DNA from: Rhodospirillales bacterium
GTDB taxonomy: Bacteria > Pseudomonadota > Alphaproteobacteria > Acetobacterales > Acetobacteraceae
NCBI GenBank assembly: GCA_947447625.1
Contig: CANFKS010000021.1
Location: forward strand, 1 to 45,317
Direction: 5' to 3'
Length of the DNA stretch: 45,317 bases
Part shown: positions 16,692 to 25,085 of the stretch, piece after piece
How positions within the stretch are numbered: the first letter of the stretch is position 1
How the letters are laid out: each line of letters opens with the position of its first letter
Position numbers and translations under genes: made by a program
Notes under the pieces: generated by a model
What the model was told of the DNA's origin: nothing
The model's database searches: none
The model's input: the letters and a program-made list of their open reading frames with translations, nothing else

Positions 16692-16716
16692 GCTTCTTTT
16701 TTGGAAAAAAAGAAGC
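16692..16716. terminator. AT-rich palindrome, probable terminator
   Basis: GCTTC, six T, GG, seven A, GAAGC, located 11 bp after the hydroxy-acid oxidase stop and before the CNT transporter gene on the same strand. This is the same sequence family as the palindromes at 6364 and 27499. It probably separates the two transcription units. Confidence 0.6.
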
Positions 16717-16752
16717 AACAAAACTTTGTCCATCGAGAGCGGGGGCGGGCTC

Positions 16753-17982
16753 ATGCAGGGTGTTTTGGGCTTCGCCGTGTTGATCGGGGTGGCGTTTGCG
16801 CTCAGTGAAAACCGGCGGGCCGTCCCATGGCGCACCGTCATGGGGGGGATCGCGCTGCAGGGTGTGTTGGCTTGCGTCCTGATCGGGTTCCCGCCCGCCA
16901 CCCGCGCCGTCATGCTCCTCAACGACGCGGCCGACACCCTGCAACAGGCGGCCGATGCCGGAACCGCCTTTGTGTTCGGCTACCTCGCCGGCCCCCCGCT
17001 GCCCTTCGTCGAAACCCGCCCTGGCGCCGGCTTTATTCTCGCGTTCAAGGCGCTGCCTTTGGTGCTGGTGATCTCCGCCTTGGCCTCGCTGCTGTTCCAT
17101 TGGGGCATTCTGCAACTGGTCCTGCGCGGCTTCGCCTGGTTGCTGCGCCGCTGGCTCGGCATCGGCGGCGCGCTCGCCCTCGGTGCTGCCGTGCACATCT
17201 TCGTCGGCATGATCGAGGCGCCGCTGCTGGTCCGGCCGTGGCTGGCCCGCATGCAGCGCGGCGAACTCTTCGCGCTCATGACCTGCGGCATGGCCGGCAT
17301 CGCGGGCACCGTCATGGTGATCTACGCGGCCATCCTCGGGCCGGTGATCCCCAACGCCCTCGGCAACATCCTCATCGCCTCCGTGATCTCCACCCCCGCC
17401 GCCCTTGCGGTCGCGGCCCTCATGGTCCCGTTCGGCGAAAGCCGGGAGGATGCCCGCGTCGTCCTGCCGCACCCGCCGGTCAGCGCGCTCGACGCCATCG
17501 TCAAAGGCACCATGGACGGCATTGAGGTGCTGACCGGCATCATCGCCGTCCTGCTCGTCACCATCGCCCTCGTCACCCTGCTGAACGCCATCCTCGGGCT
17601 TCTGCCTTTGGCCGAACCGCTGACGCTGCAACGCATGTTCGCCCTCCCGCTGCAACCGGTGGTGTGGCTCATCGGCGTCCCCTGGGCGGAAACGGCGGCG
17701 GCGGCAAGCCTGCTCGCGACCAAGACGGTGCTCAACGAATTCGTGGCTTACCTCGCCATGGCGAGCCTCCCCGACGGCACGCTGTCGCCGCATGCCCGCC
17801 TCATCATGACCTATGCGCTGTGCGGCTTCGCCAATTTCGGCAGCCTAGGCATCCTGATCGGGGGGCTCGGCGCCATGGTGCCGGAGCGCCGGGCCGAAGT
17901 GGTGGCCCTCGGCCTGCGCGCCATCCTGTCCGGCACCATCGCCACCTGCCTCAGCGGCGCGCTTGCGGGCGTGCTGGGGTAG
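16753..17982 (+). CDS. CNT-family nucleoside transporter
   Basis: 409 residues from the ATG at 16753; a TTG nine codons upstream is less likely. A very hydrophobic inner-membrane protein with eight or more spans. Its diagnostic segment HIFVGMIEAPLLVRPWL, followed by RGELFALMTCGMAGIAGTV, is the conserved core of concentrative nucleoside transporters (NupC). A second conserved region is TKTVLNEFVAYLAM, followed by CGFANFGSLGILIGG. It imports nucleosides with protons or sodium. The 3' end overlaps the opposite-strand acetyltransferase gene by 138 bp. A terminator-like palindrome lies just upstream, so it is likely to have its own promoter, not identified. Confidence 0.88.
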   Translation: MQGVLGFAVLIGVAFALSENRRAVPWRTVMGGIALQGVLACVLIGFPPATRAVMLLNDAADTLQQAADAGTAFVFGYLAGPPLPFVETRPGAGFILAFKALPLVLVISALASLLFHWGILQLVLRGFAWLLRRWLGIGGALALGAAVHIFVGMIEAPLLVRPWLARMQRGELFALMTCGMAGIAGTVMVIYAAILGPVIPNALGNILIASVISTPAALAVAALMVPFGESREDARVVLPHPPVSALDAIVKGTMDGIEVLTGIIAVLLVTIALVTLLNAILGLLPLAEPLTLQRMFALPLQPVVWLIGVPWAETAAAASLLATKTVLNEFVAYLAMASLPDGTLSPHARLIMTYALCGFANFGSLGILIGGLGAMVPERRAEVVALGLRAILSGTIATCLSGALAGVLG

Positions 17983-18531
17983 GGCGGATACCGCGCCCGC
18001 AGGCGCCGCACTGCGGTACAACACATGCGGACAGAGCGGGCTGTCCGGCGGAACCCGCGGGTGCATGAAATCGGCAGACGGATCGCGCAGCATGCCAAGC
18101 CCCTCCATCACGCCGCGCGACGGCAGGTTGACGGCCGCTGTGAAGGCCACGATTTCGCGCAGCCCGAGCCGCCCGAACCCGTCCGCCATCGCCGCCTCGG
18201 CCGCCTCGGTGGCATAGCCTTGGCGCCAGAACGGGCGATCCAACGTCCATACCGCCTCGATCCCGCCGGCCGCCACCGGCATCCAGCCCGGCACACGGCT
18301 CAGACCGACGAAGCCGATGAAATCCGCAATCCCCGGCGCCTCGATCGCCCAGATGCCGAACCCCTCCCGCGCAAAATGCGCCCTCACCCGCTCGACCCAT
18401 GCGTCGGATTGCGGGCGGTCCCGCATGACGCCAAAAAACCGCATCACCTCGGGGTCCTGCGTCATCGCAGCACAAGGCGCCAGATCGCTCTCCCGCCATT
18501 GCCGCAGAACAAGCCGGCGCGCGCGCAGCAT
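17845..18531 (-). CDS. GNAT acetyltransferase, RimJ/RimL-like
   Basis: 228 residues starting in a TGATG junction with the KDG kinase gene. The first 175 or so residues form a typical GNAT fold: LRLRQWRESDLAP-like start, DPEVMRFFG, GFVGLSRVPGW, and the acetyl-CoA region RQGYATEAAEAAM. This group acetylates protein N-termini, aminoglycosides or small amines; the acceptor is unknown. The frame stays open for about 46 more residues, alanine- and histidine-rich and without similarity I recognise, running antisense through the end of the CNT gene. That tail probably reflects a lost stop codon. It is the last gene of a three-gene minus-strand operon. Confidence 0.8.
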   Translation of the reverse strand: MLRARRLVLRQWRESDLAPCAAMTQDPEVMRFFGVMRDRPQSDAWVERVRAHFAREGFGIWAIEAPGIADFIGFVGLSRVPGWMPVAAGGIEAVWTLDRPFWRQGYATEAAEAAMADGFGRLGLREIVAFTAAVNLPSRGVMEGLGMLRDPSADFMHPRVPPDSPLCPHVLYRSAAPAGAVSALPQHARKRAAEAGGDGAGQDGAQAEGHHFGPALRHHGAEPPDQDA

Positions 18532-19454
18532 CACAGCGCCAATGCCGCCAGCACCGTCTCTGCCCGCGGGATCGGCGCCACGGCGCCATAGCCTTCCGTC
18601 TTCAATGCCGCCGCAACCGCAGCATAGCGCGCCGCCGCCTCAGGCGCGTCACCCGCGATCAGACGGGCCAGAAAACTGCCGCAGAACGTATCGCCCGCGC
18701 CCGTGCCATCGACCGGCACGCAGGTGAACGGCGGTATCGCAACCCGCCCCGCCGGCGTGGCCAACAGCGCTCCGTCGGCACCCATTTTCAACACCACCAG
18801 GCGCGGCCCAAGCCCAAGATAATAGTCACAGATCGCTTCAGGTGCGTCGAGCCCGCTCAGCGCCTGGGCATCCTCCAGGCTCGGCAGCGCGATGTCGCAC
18901 TGCGCGATCGCCGCATGGATCACCGCTGCGGCCCGCGCGATCGGCCATAGCCGTGGCCGGTAGTTGGTGTCGTAGGCCACCCTGACGCCGTTGCGCTTCG
19001 CCACCGCGATCGCATGGAACACCGCATCGGCTGCCGAGGCCGAAATCCCCTGGCTGATGCCCGAGGCATAGAAGATTTTCGCCCCCGCAATCAGCGCCTC
19101 CGGCACATCGGCCACCGTCATCGCCGCGGCCGCACTGGAGGAGCGGTAGTAGAGAAACGCGTGGCCGTGCGGCGTGTGCGTGACGAAATAGACCGCCGTC
19201 GGATTGCTGGCCGAGCGCTTCACGGCGGAATGATCAACCCCCTCCTCGTCCCACAATGCGACAAACCGCTCGCCGGCCGGATCGCGCCCGATGGCGCTCA
19301 CATAGGCCACTTTCGCGCCCTGCCGCGCCGCCGCCACGGCCGCGTTCGCGGTGTCCCCGCCCGGCCCCTCCAGATAGAGCCGCCGCCCGTCCGCGCCGGT
19401 CTTTTGCTGATTGAACTCCAGCATCGGCTCGCCCATGCACACCAGATCGGCCAT
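18531..19454 (-). CDS. kdgK: 2-keto-3-deoxygluconate kinase, PfkB family
   Basis: 307 residues. The ATG at 19454 overlaps the aldolase stop (TGATG). The N-terminal CMGEPMLEFNQ and GGDTANAAVAAARQG are the PfkB sugar-binding start, and DGTGAGDTFCGSFLA near residue 250 is the anion hole with the catalytic aspartate. KdgK phosphorylates 2-keto-3-deoxygluconate to KDPG with ATP. The gene directly upstream encodes the KDPG-type aldolase, so the two together turn KDG into pyruvate and glyceraldehyde 3-phosphate. A related acid such as 2-keto-3-deoxygalactonate is an alternative substrate. The GNAT gene follows with another overlap. Confidence 0.88.
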   Translation of the reverse strand: MADLVCMGEPMLEFNQQKTGADGRRLYLEGPGGDTANAAVAAARQGAKVAYVSAIGRDPAGERFVALWDEEGVDHSAVKRSASNPTAVYFVTHTPHGHAFLYYRSSSAAAAMTVADVPEALIAGAKIFYASGISQGISASAADAVFHAIAVAKRNGVRVAYDTNYRPRLWPIARAAAVIHAAIAQCDIALPSLEDAQALSGLDAPEAICDYYLGLGPRLVVLKMGADGALLATPAGRVAIPPFTCVPVDGTGAGDTFCGSFLARLIAGDAPEAAARYAAVAAALKTEGYGAVAPIPRAETVLAALAL

Positions 19455-20071
19455 CACATCACCGCCCGCGCCGCCGCCTGGATCGCCGCGCGATCCCCGG
19501 CCGCGATGGATTTCTCATCGACCAGCGCCCCGCCCATGCCGACAAACGCGGACCCCGCCGCCAGGAACGCCGCCACAGTGCCGGGCTCCACCCCCCCGGT
19601 CGGGCAGAACGCCACGCCTGGGAATACGCTCGCCAGCGCCCTGATATGCGCGGGCCCGCCGACAGATGAGGCCGGGAAGATCTTCACCACATCCGCCCCG
19701 CCCGCCAGCGCCGCGCGCACCTCCGTCGGCGTCAACGCCCCCAGCATCAGCGCCGCCCCGGCATCCCGGCACGGCGCGGACAACGTCGCATCCACCCAGG
19801 GCGCCACCAGGAACCGCGCCCCGGCATCGAGGCAGCGTCGCGCCGCCGCCGCGTCTGCAACCGTGCCCGCGCCGACCAGCAGGTCCGGGTCGGAGGCCAG
19901 GTCGCGGATCAGGGCCGGGGCGTCGGGGATGGTCATCGTGATTTCGAAAATCCGCAGCCCCGCCTCGCGCAGCCAACCCACCGCGGTGGCCGCGTGCGCC
20001 GCCGAGCGGGTCCGCACCACCGGTACCACCCGCGCCGCCCGCAGCCGCGCCATCAACCCCATATCATCCAT
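19454..20071 (-). CDS. eda: KDPG/KDPGal aldolase
   Basis: 205 residues with a strong AAGGAGA ribosome site. A class I TIM-barrel aldolase. The Schiff-base lysine is Lys130 in DVVKIFPAS and the catalytic glutamate is Glu43 in FEITMTIPD. It cleaves 2-keto-3-deoxy-6-phosphogluconate (or the galactonate epimer) into pyruvate and glyceraldehyde 3-phosphate. The arginine normally found after the catalytic strand in E. coli Eda (ExTLRT) is replaced here (EITMTIP), so substrate preference may differ, for example toward the galactonate form. It is the first gene of an operon with kdgK and a GNAT enzyme, and diverges from threonine aldolase. Confidence 0.87.
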   Translation of the reverse strand: MDDMGLMARLRAARVVPVVRTRSAAHAATAVGWLREAGLRIFEITMTIPDAPALIRDLASDPDLLVGAGTVADAAAARRCLDAGARFLVAPWVDATLSAPCRDAGAALMLGALTPTEVRAALAGGADVVKIFPASSVGGPAHIRALASVFPGVAFCPTGGVEPGTVAAFLAAGSAFVGMGGALVDEKSIAAGDRAAIQAAARAVM

Positions 20072-20188
20072 CGCCGATCTCCTTTCCCAATTCCTGCCAC
20101 AGAAGCCGACCGCGCGGGAGCCTCTGGTTTACCGCGCCGCTGCGCTCCTCTACATCGGCATTCCCTGCCCCCGACGAGGAGCCTCGCC

Positions 20189-21223
20189 ATGAGCCGTATC
20201 GATCTGCGTTCGGATACCGTCACCCTGCCATCCGCGGCCATGCGTGCCGCCATGGCCGCGGCCCCGCTCGGCGATGACCAATATGGCGAGGACCCCTCGA
20301 TCAACCTGTTGCAGGCGCGCGTCGCCGCCCTGCTCGGCAAGGAAGCGGCCCTCTTCGTGCCCTCCGGCACCATGGCCAACCAGATCGGGCTGCAACTTCT
20401 CACCCGCCCCGGCGATGAAATCGTGGTCGGCGCCGAGGCCCATATCACATGGCATGAAGCCGGCGCCTCCGCCTTCAACGCCGGCGTGCAGTTCAGTGTC
20501 GCCGGACAGAGCGGGTTGTTCAGCGTTGCCGACTACCAAGCCGCCTTCAAACCCGACGGCCACGTCGTGTTCCCGCCGACCACCCTCGTCTGCATCGAAA
20601 ACACCCACAACCGCGGCGGTGGTGCGGTGTTTCCGCAGTCCGACATCATCGCGATCTGCGATGCCGCGCACAGCACGGGCGGCCACGCCTATCTCGACGG
20701 CGCCCGCCTGTTCAACGCCGCCGTCGCCAGCGGCCGCAGCCTCGCCGAACTCTCGGCCCCGTTCGACGTTGTCTCCGTCGCCCTTTCCAAGGGCCTGGGA
20801 TGCCCGGTCGGCAGCCTGGTGGCCGGATCGCGCTCCGACATGCAGCGCGCCGTCCGCGCCCGCCGCCGCTTCGGTGGTGCCATGCGCCAGTCCGGCATCC
20901 TCGCCGCCGCCGGCCTGCATGCGCTCGATCGCGGGTTCGACCATCTTGCCGCCGACCACGCCAATGCCCGCCTCATCGCCACCCGCATCGCGCAAACCGC
21001 TGCCGTCATCGACATGACGACCGTGCAGACCAATATCGTGATCTTCCGCCTGCCGGCGCCGCTGCCGGATGCTGCCACCGTGGTGCGCCGCGCGGCCGAA
21101 CACGGCGTCATGGTCGGCGCTTTCGCCCCCCGCACGGTGCGCGCCACCACGCATCTCGACGTCAGCGCTGCCGACTGTGCCCGCGCCGCCGATGTCCTGG
21201 CCCGCGCGATCGAAGCCGGTTGA
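20189..21223 (+). CDS. ltaE: Low-specificity threonine aldolase
   Basis: 344 residues. The ATG at 20189 follows GAGGAG, and the conserved opening [14 protein letters not shown] marks the true N-terminus, although the frame is open further upstream. A PLP-dependent fold type I enzyme: [18 protein letters not shown] and the PLP-binding Lys201 in [13 protein letters not shown] are visible. It cleaves L-threonine or L-allo-threonine to glycine and acetaldehyde in the cytoplasm; some relatives act on beta-hydroxyaspartate or phenylserine. It diverges from the eda-kdgK operon over a 117-bp gap and converges with the Wzt-like gene after only 4 bp. Confidence 0.9.
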   Translation: MSRIDLRSDTVTLPSAAMRAAMAAAPLGDDQYGEDPSINLLQARVAALLGKEAALFVPSGTMANQIGLQLLTRPGDEIVVGAEAHITWHEAGASAFNAGVQFSVAGQSGLFSVADYQAAFKPDGHVVFPPTTLVCIENTHNRGGGAVFPQSDIIAICDAAHSTGGHAYLDGARLFNAAVASGRSLAELSAPFDVVSVALSKGLGCPVGSLVAGSRSDMQRAVRARRRFGGAMRQSGILAAAGLHALDRGFDHLAADHANARLIATRIAQTAAVIDMTTVQTNIVIFRLPAPLPDAATVVRRAAEHGVMVGAFAPRTVRATTHLDVSAADCARAADVLARAIEAG

Positions 21224-21227
21224 GCCG

Positions 21228-22004
21228 CTACGTCTGCTTCACGGCATGGCCGAGATAGGCCTCAAGCACCGTCTCGGTCGGCCCGTCCATCTGGATGCGG
21301 CCCTGCTCCATCCATATCACGCGCGTGCACCATTCGAGCAGCGCCTCGGTGTTGTGCGATGACAGCACGAGGATTTCCGCGTCCCGCACCATGTCTTCGA
21401 GCCGCGCCCGCGCCTTCTCCATGAAACCCGCATCCCCCGCCAGGAACCACTCGTCCATCAGCAGCACCTGCGGCCGGATTGCGGTGGCCAGCGCGAAACC
21501 CAAACGGATCACCATGCCGGCACTGTAGATCCGCACCGGCAGGCCCAGGAAGTCGTCCATATCCGCGAAGTGCCGCACATCCTCCTCGAGCTGCACAAGC
21601 CCGGCCTTGTCGAGCCCGGCATACAGCCCGCGCAGCATGATGTTTTCGCGACCCGTCAGATTGACGTTCATGCCAAGATTGGGATCGAGCAGCGCATCGA
21701 GCGTGCCATGAACCCGGATCGACCCCATATCCGGCTCATAGATCCCGGCCAGCGTGCGCAGCAGGGTGGTCTTGCCGGCGCCGTTGCTGCCGATCAGCCC
21801 GAGCCGGTCTCCCGGCGTGAGCGTGAACGACACATCGCGCAACGCCTGCACCACGATCCGACGCTTGGCATCCTCGCCCATCCGCTTGGACACGCTGCTG
21901 ATCAGCGTTTTTTTAAGGCTCCGCCCACTCGTATGGTAGAGCGGAAAGTCGAGGCTCACGCCATCGACAGCAATCCGCGTTTCGGTTTCCCGCGCCATGC
22001 CCAT
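21228..22004 (-). CDS. Polysaccharide export ABC ATPase, Wzt/KpsT-like
   Basis: 258 residues. The ATG at 22004 overlaps the permease stop (TGATG). Walker A is GSNGAGKTT at residues 72-80. The signature region is IYSAGMVIRLGFALA and Walker B reads VLLMDEWFLAGD; these degenerate signatures are characteristic of O-antigen, capsule and teichoic-acid exporters. There is no C-terminal carbohydrate-binding domain such as in Wzt of E. coli O8/O9, so it resembles KpsT-type proteins. It powers export of a lipid-linked or phospholipid-anchored polysaccharide through the permease encoded just upstream. No glycosyltransferase genes are in the window, so the exported polymer is unknown. Confidence 0.88.
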   Translation of the reverse strand: MGMARETETRIAVDGVSLDFPLYHTSGRSLKKTLISSVSKRMGEDAKRRIVVQALRDVSFTLTPGDRLGLIGSNGAGKTTLLRTLAGIYEPDMGSIRVHGTLDALLDPNLGMNVNLTGRENIMLRGLYAGLDKAGLVQLEEDVRHFADMDDFLGLPVRIYSAGMVIRLGFALATAIRPQVLLMDEWFLAGDAGFMEKARARLEDMVRDAEILVLSSHNTEALLEWCTRVIWMEQGRIQMDGPTETVLEAYLGHAVKQT

Positions 22005-22864
22005 CACACCCAGAACGCGATCCGCCCGCGCACGCGCACGAACAGCACCCAAGTCATTGCACACAACACCACCGAACTGAGCCCCGCCGACGCATAAACC
22101 GCCAGTGACGGGATCTCCCCCAGCAACGGGGCCCGCACGATCTCAAGCAGCGTAAAGAACGGGTTGAACGGCAGCATCCACTGCAGGTCCCCGATCAGCG
22201 ACGGCCGCCAGATCACCGGCGTCACCAAAAACGCCATCTGCATCACGCTCGCCACGATCGGTGGAATATCCCTGAACCGCGCGCATAAAACGCCAAGCAG
22301 CACGGAGATCGCGAGCGAATCGATCACCCACACCAGCATCGCCGGCAGCGCGGCCAGCGCCACCACCGGGTCCGGGAACTGCCACATCACCAGGTCGACC
22401 GCGACGATCACCACTAAATTATGCGCCAGCACCATCAGGTTGCGCAGCACGATCCGCGCCGCATAGAGGGTGAACGGCATCCGCACGGAGCGGATCATGC
22501 CCTCCGATGCCACATAGCCATTGCAGGCATCCGTCACGAGCGCGGATTGGTAGCCCCACAGCACCTGCGATATCGCGAGGAAGGGCAAATAGTCGCGCAT
22601 TTCGATGTGGAACAGGGTGGAATAGATCCCGCCCATCGCCGCCACCGTCAGCCCCGTTGACAGAGTCAGCCAAAAAGGGCCCAGCACCGACCCGCGATAG
22701 CGGATTTTGATATCGAGCGCCGACAGCGTCCAGCACAGCCGCCACAGCGACACCGCCTCACGCACATCGCGCAGCGCCGTTTCCTGGCGCGCACCAAATG
22801 TGCTACCCGGCATGATCTCCAATGTCTGTGCGCCACGCATCCGCGGCCTGAGAGAGTCCATCAT
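22004..22864 (-). CDS. Polysaccharide export ABC-2 permease, Wzm/KpsM-like
   Basis: 286 residues from the ATG at 22864, which is directly preceded by GGAGGA; starts further in (22837) or out (22918) are possible. An inner-membrane ABC-2 permease with six spans. An amphipathic N-terminal region with DIKIRYRGSVLGPFW is the typical interface-helix motif of KpsM/Wzm/TagG proteins. FRDIPPIVASVMQM and TPVIWRPSLI are conserved downstream landmarks. It forms a two-gene operon with the ATPase, coupled by a TGATG junction. The pair should flip or export a cell-surface glycan. Confidence 0.86.
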   Translation of the reverse strand: MMDSLRPRMRGAQTLEIMPGSTFGARQETALRDVREAVSLWRLCWTLSALDIKIRYRGSVLGPFWLTLSTGLTVAAMGGIYSTLFHIEMRDYLPFLAISQVLWGYQSALVTDACNGYVASEGMIRSVRMPFTLYAARIVLRNLMVLAHNLVVIVAVDLVMWQFPDPVVALAALPAMLVWVIDSLAISVLLGVLCARFRDIPPIVASVMQMAFLVTPVIWRPSLIGDLQWMLPFNPFFTLLEIVRAPLLGEIPSLAVYASAGLSSVVLCAMTWVLFVRVRGRIAFWV

Positions 22865-22975
22865 TCCTCCGCGAACTACCTGATTCACCCCGGCACGGCA
22901 ACCGCGCCGGATCATCACGCCTGGTCTGGCCCGCTGCCCGAGCCCGATGTTTTCTGCCGAACCGCCAAAAAACAG

Positions 22976-23041
22976 GAATCAGGCGCTCAAACAAAGCGTT
23001 GGAGCGGAATGAATGCGCCCATCGGACGGCATTCCGATCTA
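22976..23041 (-). repeat. 66-bp dispersed hairpin repeat, copy 2
   Basis: Reverse-strand partner of 11428-11493. Read on the minus strand it begins with the TAG stop of the lipoprotein gene, continues TAGATCGGAATGCC and ends CGCCTGATTC; it aligns without gaps to copy 1. The stem (CGGAATG / CATTCCG) keeps pairing although the bases differ from copy 1, which shows compensatory change at one stem position (GGGATG/CATCCC versus GGAATG/CATTCC). Confidence 0.8.
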
Positions 23042-23509
23042 GACCCCGGGGGCCGCGCGCTGCAACCGTGTCCGCGCGCCCCGCGTCAGCACCACACGTT
23101 CGCCAGGCCGGAATGCGTCCTCGTTGGTTTGCACCACGGATATCGCCTGCCCATTATCCTCGCGGATGATGAATTCCACAGCAGACCCGGTGTTGGCCGA
23201 GGCCTCGATCGCACTGCCCGCCATGCCGCCGATAATCGCACCGGCGATGACGCCGACAATCCCTGCCCGCGCATCGCCCCGCCCCAGCAGGCTGCCGGTC
23301 GTGGCACCCACGGCCGCCCCTCCCATGGTGCCGATGCCACTCGGTTGGCCGTGGATCTCGACAGTGCGCATCGAAACGATCACGCCGTAGCTCAGGTTGG
23401 CCGTCCGCCCGATATCGTGAGAGGAATAGGTCGAGTTGGTGTTGACCGGTGCACAGGCGGCCAGGCCGCAAACCAGGCTCGCTGCCAGCAAGGACGGAAG
23501 TGCGCGCAT
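23039..23509 (-). CDS. Glycine-zipper outer-membrane lipoprotein, SlyB/Pcp-like
   Basis: 156 residues from the ATG at 23509, which has GGAGAA upstream. A lipoprotein signal ends in the lipobox LAAC with Cys19 as the lipidated residue. A glycine-zipper segment follows around residues 75-105, with repeated small residues (GGAAVGATTGSLLG and AGAIIGGMAGSAIE), then a short beta-rich C-terminal domain (VEFIIREDNGQAISVVQ). The family (Rick_17kDa / glycine zipper 2TM) stabilises the outer membrane. The gene diverges from the lytic transglycosylase over a 251-bp region. Its stop codon is the first triplet of a dispersed 66-bp repeat. Confidence 0.85.
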   Translation of the reverse strand: MRALPSLLAASLVCGLAACAPVNTNSTYSSHDIGRTANLSYGVIVSMRTVEIHGQPSGIGTMGGAAVGATTGSLLGRGDARAGIVGVIAGAIIGGMAGSAIEASANTGSAVEFIIREDNGQAISVVQTNEDAFRPGERVVLTRGARTRLQRAAPGV

Positions 23510-23760
23510 CGGAATTCTCCTCGGACTCATCGCTCGGTCAGGCAATCTAGCACAATCATATCCGAAAAGCATGGATCCGTGCCGAACGGCGCTTAAATTG
23601 ATCGTAATCTTGCCATGATCCTGGTGTTGGTTTAAGGCGTTAGCGGCGCTTGCTATGCTTTACGATCAGGAAAGCGCGGCAACCACATATAGCGACGGCC
23701 GCACGGCCGCCGTGTCCTTGCGGCATTCCACCAGCCGCGCCACGACGGAGGCCTGCGCGC

Positions 23761-24906
23761 ATGTCCGCCCGACCGATTTTCGCTGTTTTGTCGCGATTGC
23801 TGATTGGCGCCGTTGCCCTGAGCGCGCTGGCCGCCTGCTCCGCGCACCGCGCGGCCAGCCCGGTGCAGGACGCCTCCAGTGCCGTCGTCCGCGCCAAACG
23901 CAGCTACGCCGCCCCCGGCCCGGCCAATGACCCCTGGGGTCCCTATATCGTCGAAGCCGCCGGCAAATATGATGTGCCGGAGAAATGGGTGCGCGAAGTG
24001 ATGCGCCAGGAATCCGGCGGCCGGCTCTACGAAAACGGCACCCTGATCACCTCTCATGCCGGCGCCATGGGGCTCATGCAGGTCATGCCCGCCACCTTCG
24101 ATGAACTCCGCGTCCGCTACGGCCTTGGCGATGACCCCTACGATCCGCATGACAACATCATGGCCGGGACCGCTTATCTCCGCGAAATGTATGACGTCTA
24201 CGGCTCCCCCGGCTTCCTTGCCGCATACAACGCCGGCCCTGGCCGTCTCGAGGATTACCTGGTCCGCCGCCGCGGCCTGCCCGACGAAACCCGCCGCTAC
24301 GTCGCCCGCGTCGGTGCCGCCATCGGCGACACCAAACCGGAACGCATCGCCGGCGCGTCGCAATTCGCGCAACTGCCGATCAACATCCCGCCCGGCCCGC
24401 GTAACCCCCGCTCTGCGCCTGCCCAAGCCCCCGTCGCCCTTGCCGACAATCTCGGCGTCAGCCGCGCCACCGTTGCCCGCGTGCCGGTCCAGTCGGCCGA
24501 GTTGCCGCTCCCGCCGGCCCCGACCGCGGCGCCCGCCATCATCGCCGCCAACCCGGCACCCACCGCCCCGCCCGCGCGCAGCGGCGGTTTCCGCATCGTG
24601 GCGCCGGCAATGGCCGAAACAATGCCGCTACCCGAGAACGGCCCCCGCACCGGAACCTGGGCAATCCAGGTCGGCGCCTTCGCCAAGGAAGGCCAGGCCC
24701 GCACCGCCGCCGAAGCCGCCAGGCGCCATGCGTCCGACCAGCTTGCCGAGGCCCGCCCCGCGATCGGCCAGGTCAAGCAATCCAATACCACTCTCTACCG
24801 CGCCCGCCTGACCGGCCTGTCCCGTGAAAGCGCGACGTCGGCCTGCGAACAACTCGCCAAATCGCGCACCAACTGCATCATCCTCTCGCCTGACGCCCAA
24901 TCCTGA
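23761..24906 (+). CDS. Lytic transglycosylase with SPOR domain (lipoprotein)
   Basis: 381 residues; the ATG at 23761 has GGAGG upstream and is preferred over an earlier TTG. A lipoprotein signal ends in LAAC with Cys26. The SLT domain (about residues 58-175) has the catalytic Glu84 in VMRQESGG, then GAMGLMQVMP and AYNAGPGRL. A proline/alanine-rich linker leads to a C-terminal SPOR domain (about 298-381, starting GTWAIQVGAFAKEGQA) that binds denuded peptidoglycan at division sites. It cleaves the glycan strand of peptidoglycan, giving 1,6-anhydromuramyl products, and is probably anchored to the outer membrane. It stands as a single gene. Confidence 0.92.
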   Translation: MSARPIFAVLSRLLIGAVALSALAACSAHRAASPVQDASSAVVRAKRSYAAPGPANDPWGPYIVEAAGKYDVPEKWVREVMRQESGGRLYENGTLITSHAGAMGLMQVMPATFDELRVRYGLGDDPYDPHDNIMAGTAYLREMYDVYGSPGFLAAYNAGPGRLEDYLVRRRGLPDETRRYVARVGAAIGDTKPERIAGASQFAQLPINIPPGPRNPRSAPAQAPVALADNLGVSRATVARVPVQSAELPLPPAPTAAPAIIAANPAPTAPPARSGGFRIVAPAMAETMPLPENGPRTGTWAIQVGAFAKEGQARTAAEAARRHASDQLAEARPAIGQVKQSNTTLYRARLTGLSRESATSACEQLAKSRTNCIILSPDAQS

Positions 24907-24945
24907 GACCCGCCGGGCACGTCCGACGCCATCTTCGCCCGCACT

Positions 24946-24988
24946 GCCAAACGTGACGAAACCGCGATAGAGCCTGACGACGTTTGGC
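24946..24988. terminator. Inverted repeat between convergent genes
   Basis: GCCAAACGT (24946-24954) and ACGTTTGGC (24980-24988) are perfect 9-bp inverted arms separated by 25 nt. They lie between the convergent transglycosylase and CoA-transferase genes, in a 179-bp gap that holds nothing else I recognise. There is no T-tract, so an operator or a structured 3' end are as likely as a terminator. Confidence 0.35.
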
Positions 24989-25085
24989 GCACCCGGCAAA
25001 GTCGCGGCACGCGCCATCATGGGGCTTGCCATCAAGGGGTTCGCGCCGTCCACGCTGCCCAAACCTGTCTTGTCCCGGTCTTGTC

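Noticed and set aside
14932-17793. 953-residue open frame on the minus strand
   Set aside because: It runs antisense through three well-supported genes (XylX-like, hydroxyacid oxidase, CNT) and has no recognisable domain. GC-rich DNA keeps such frames open.
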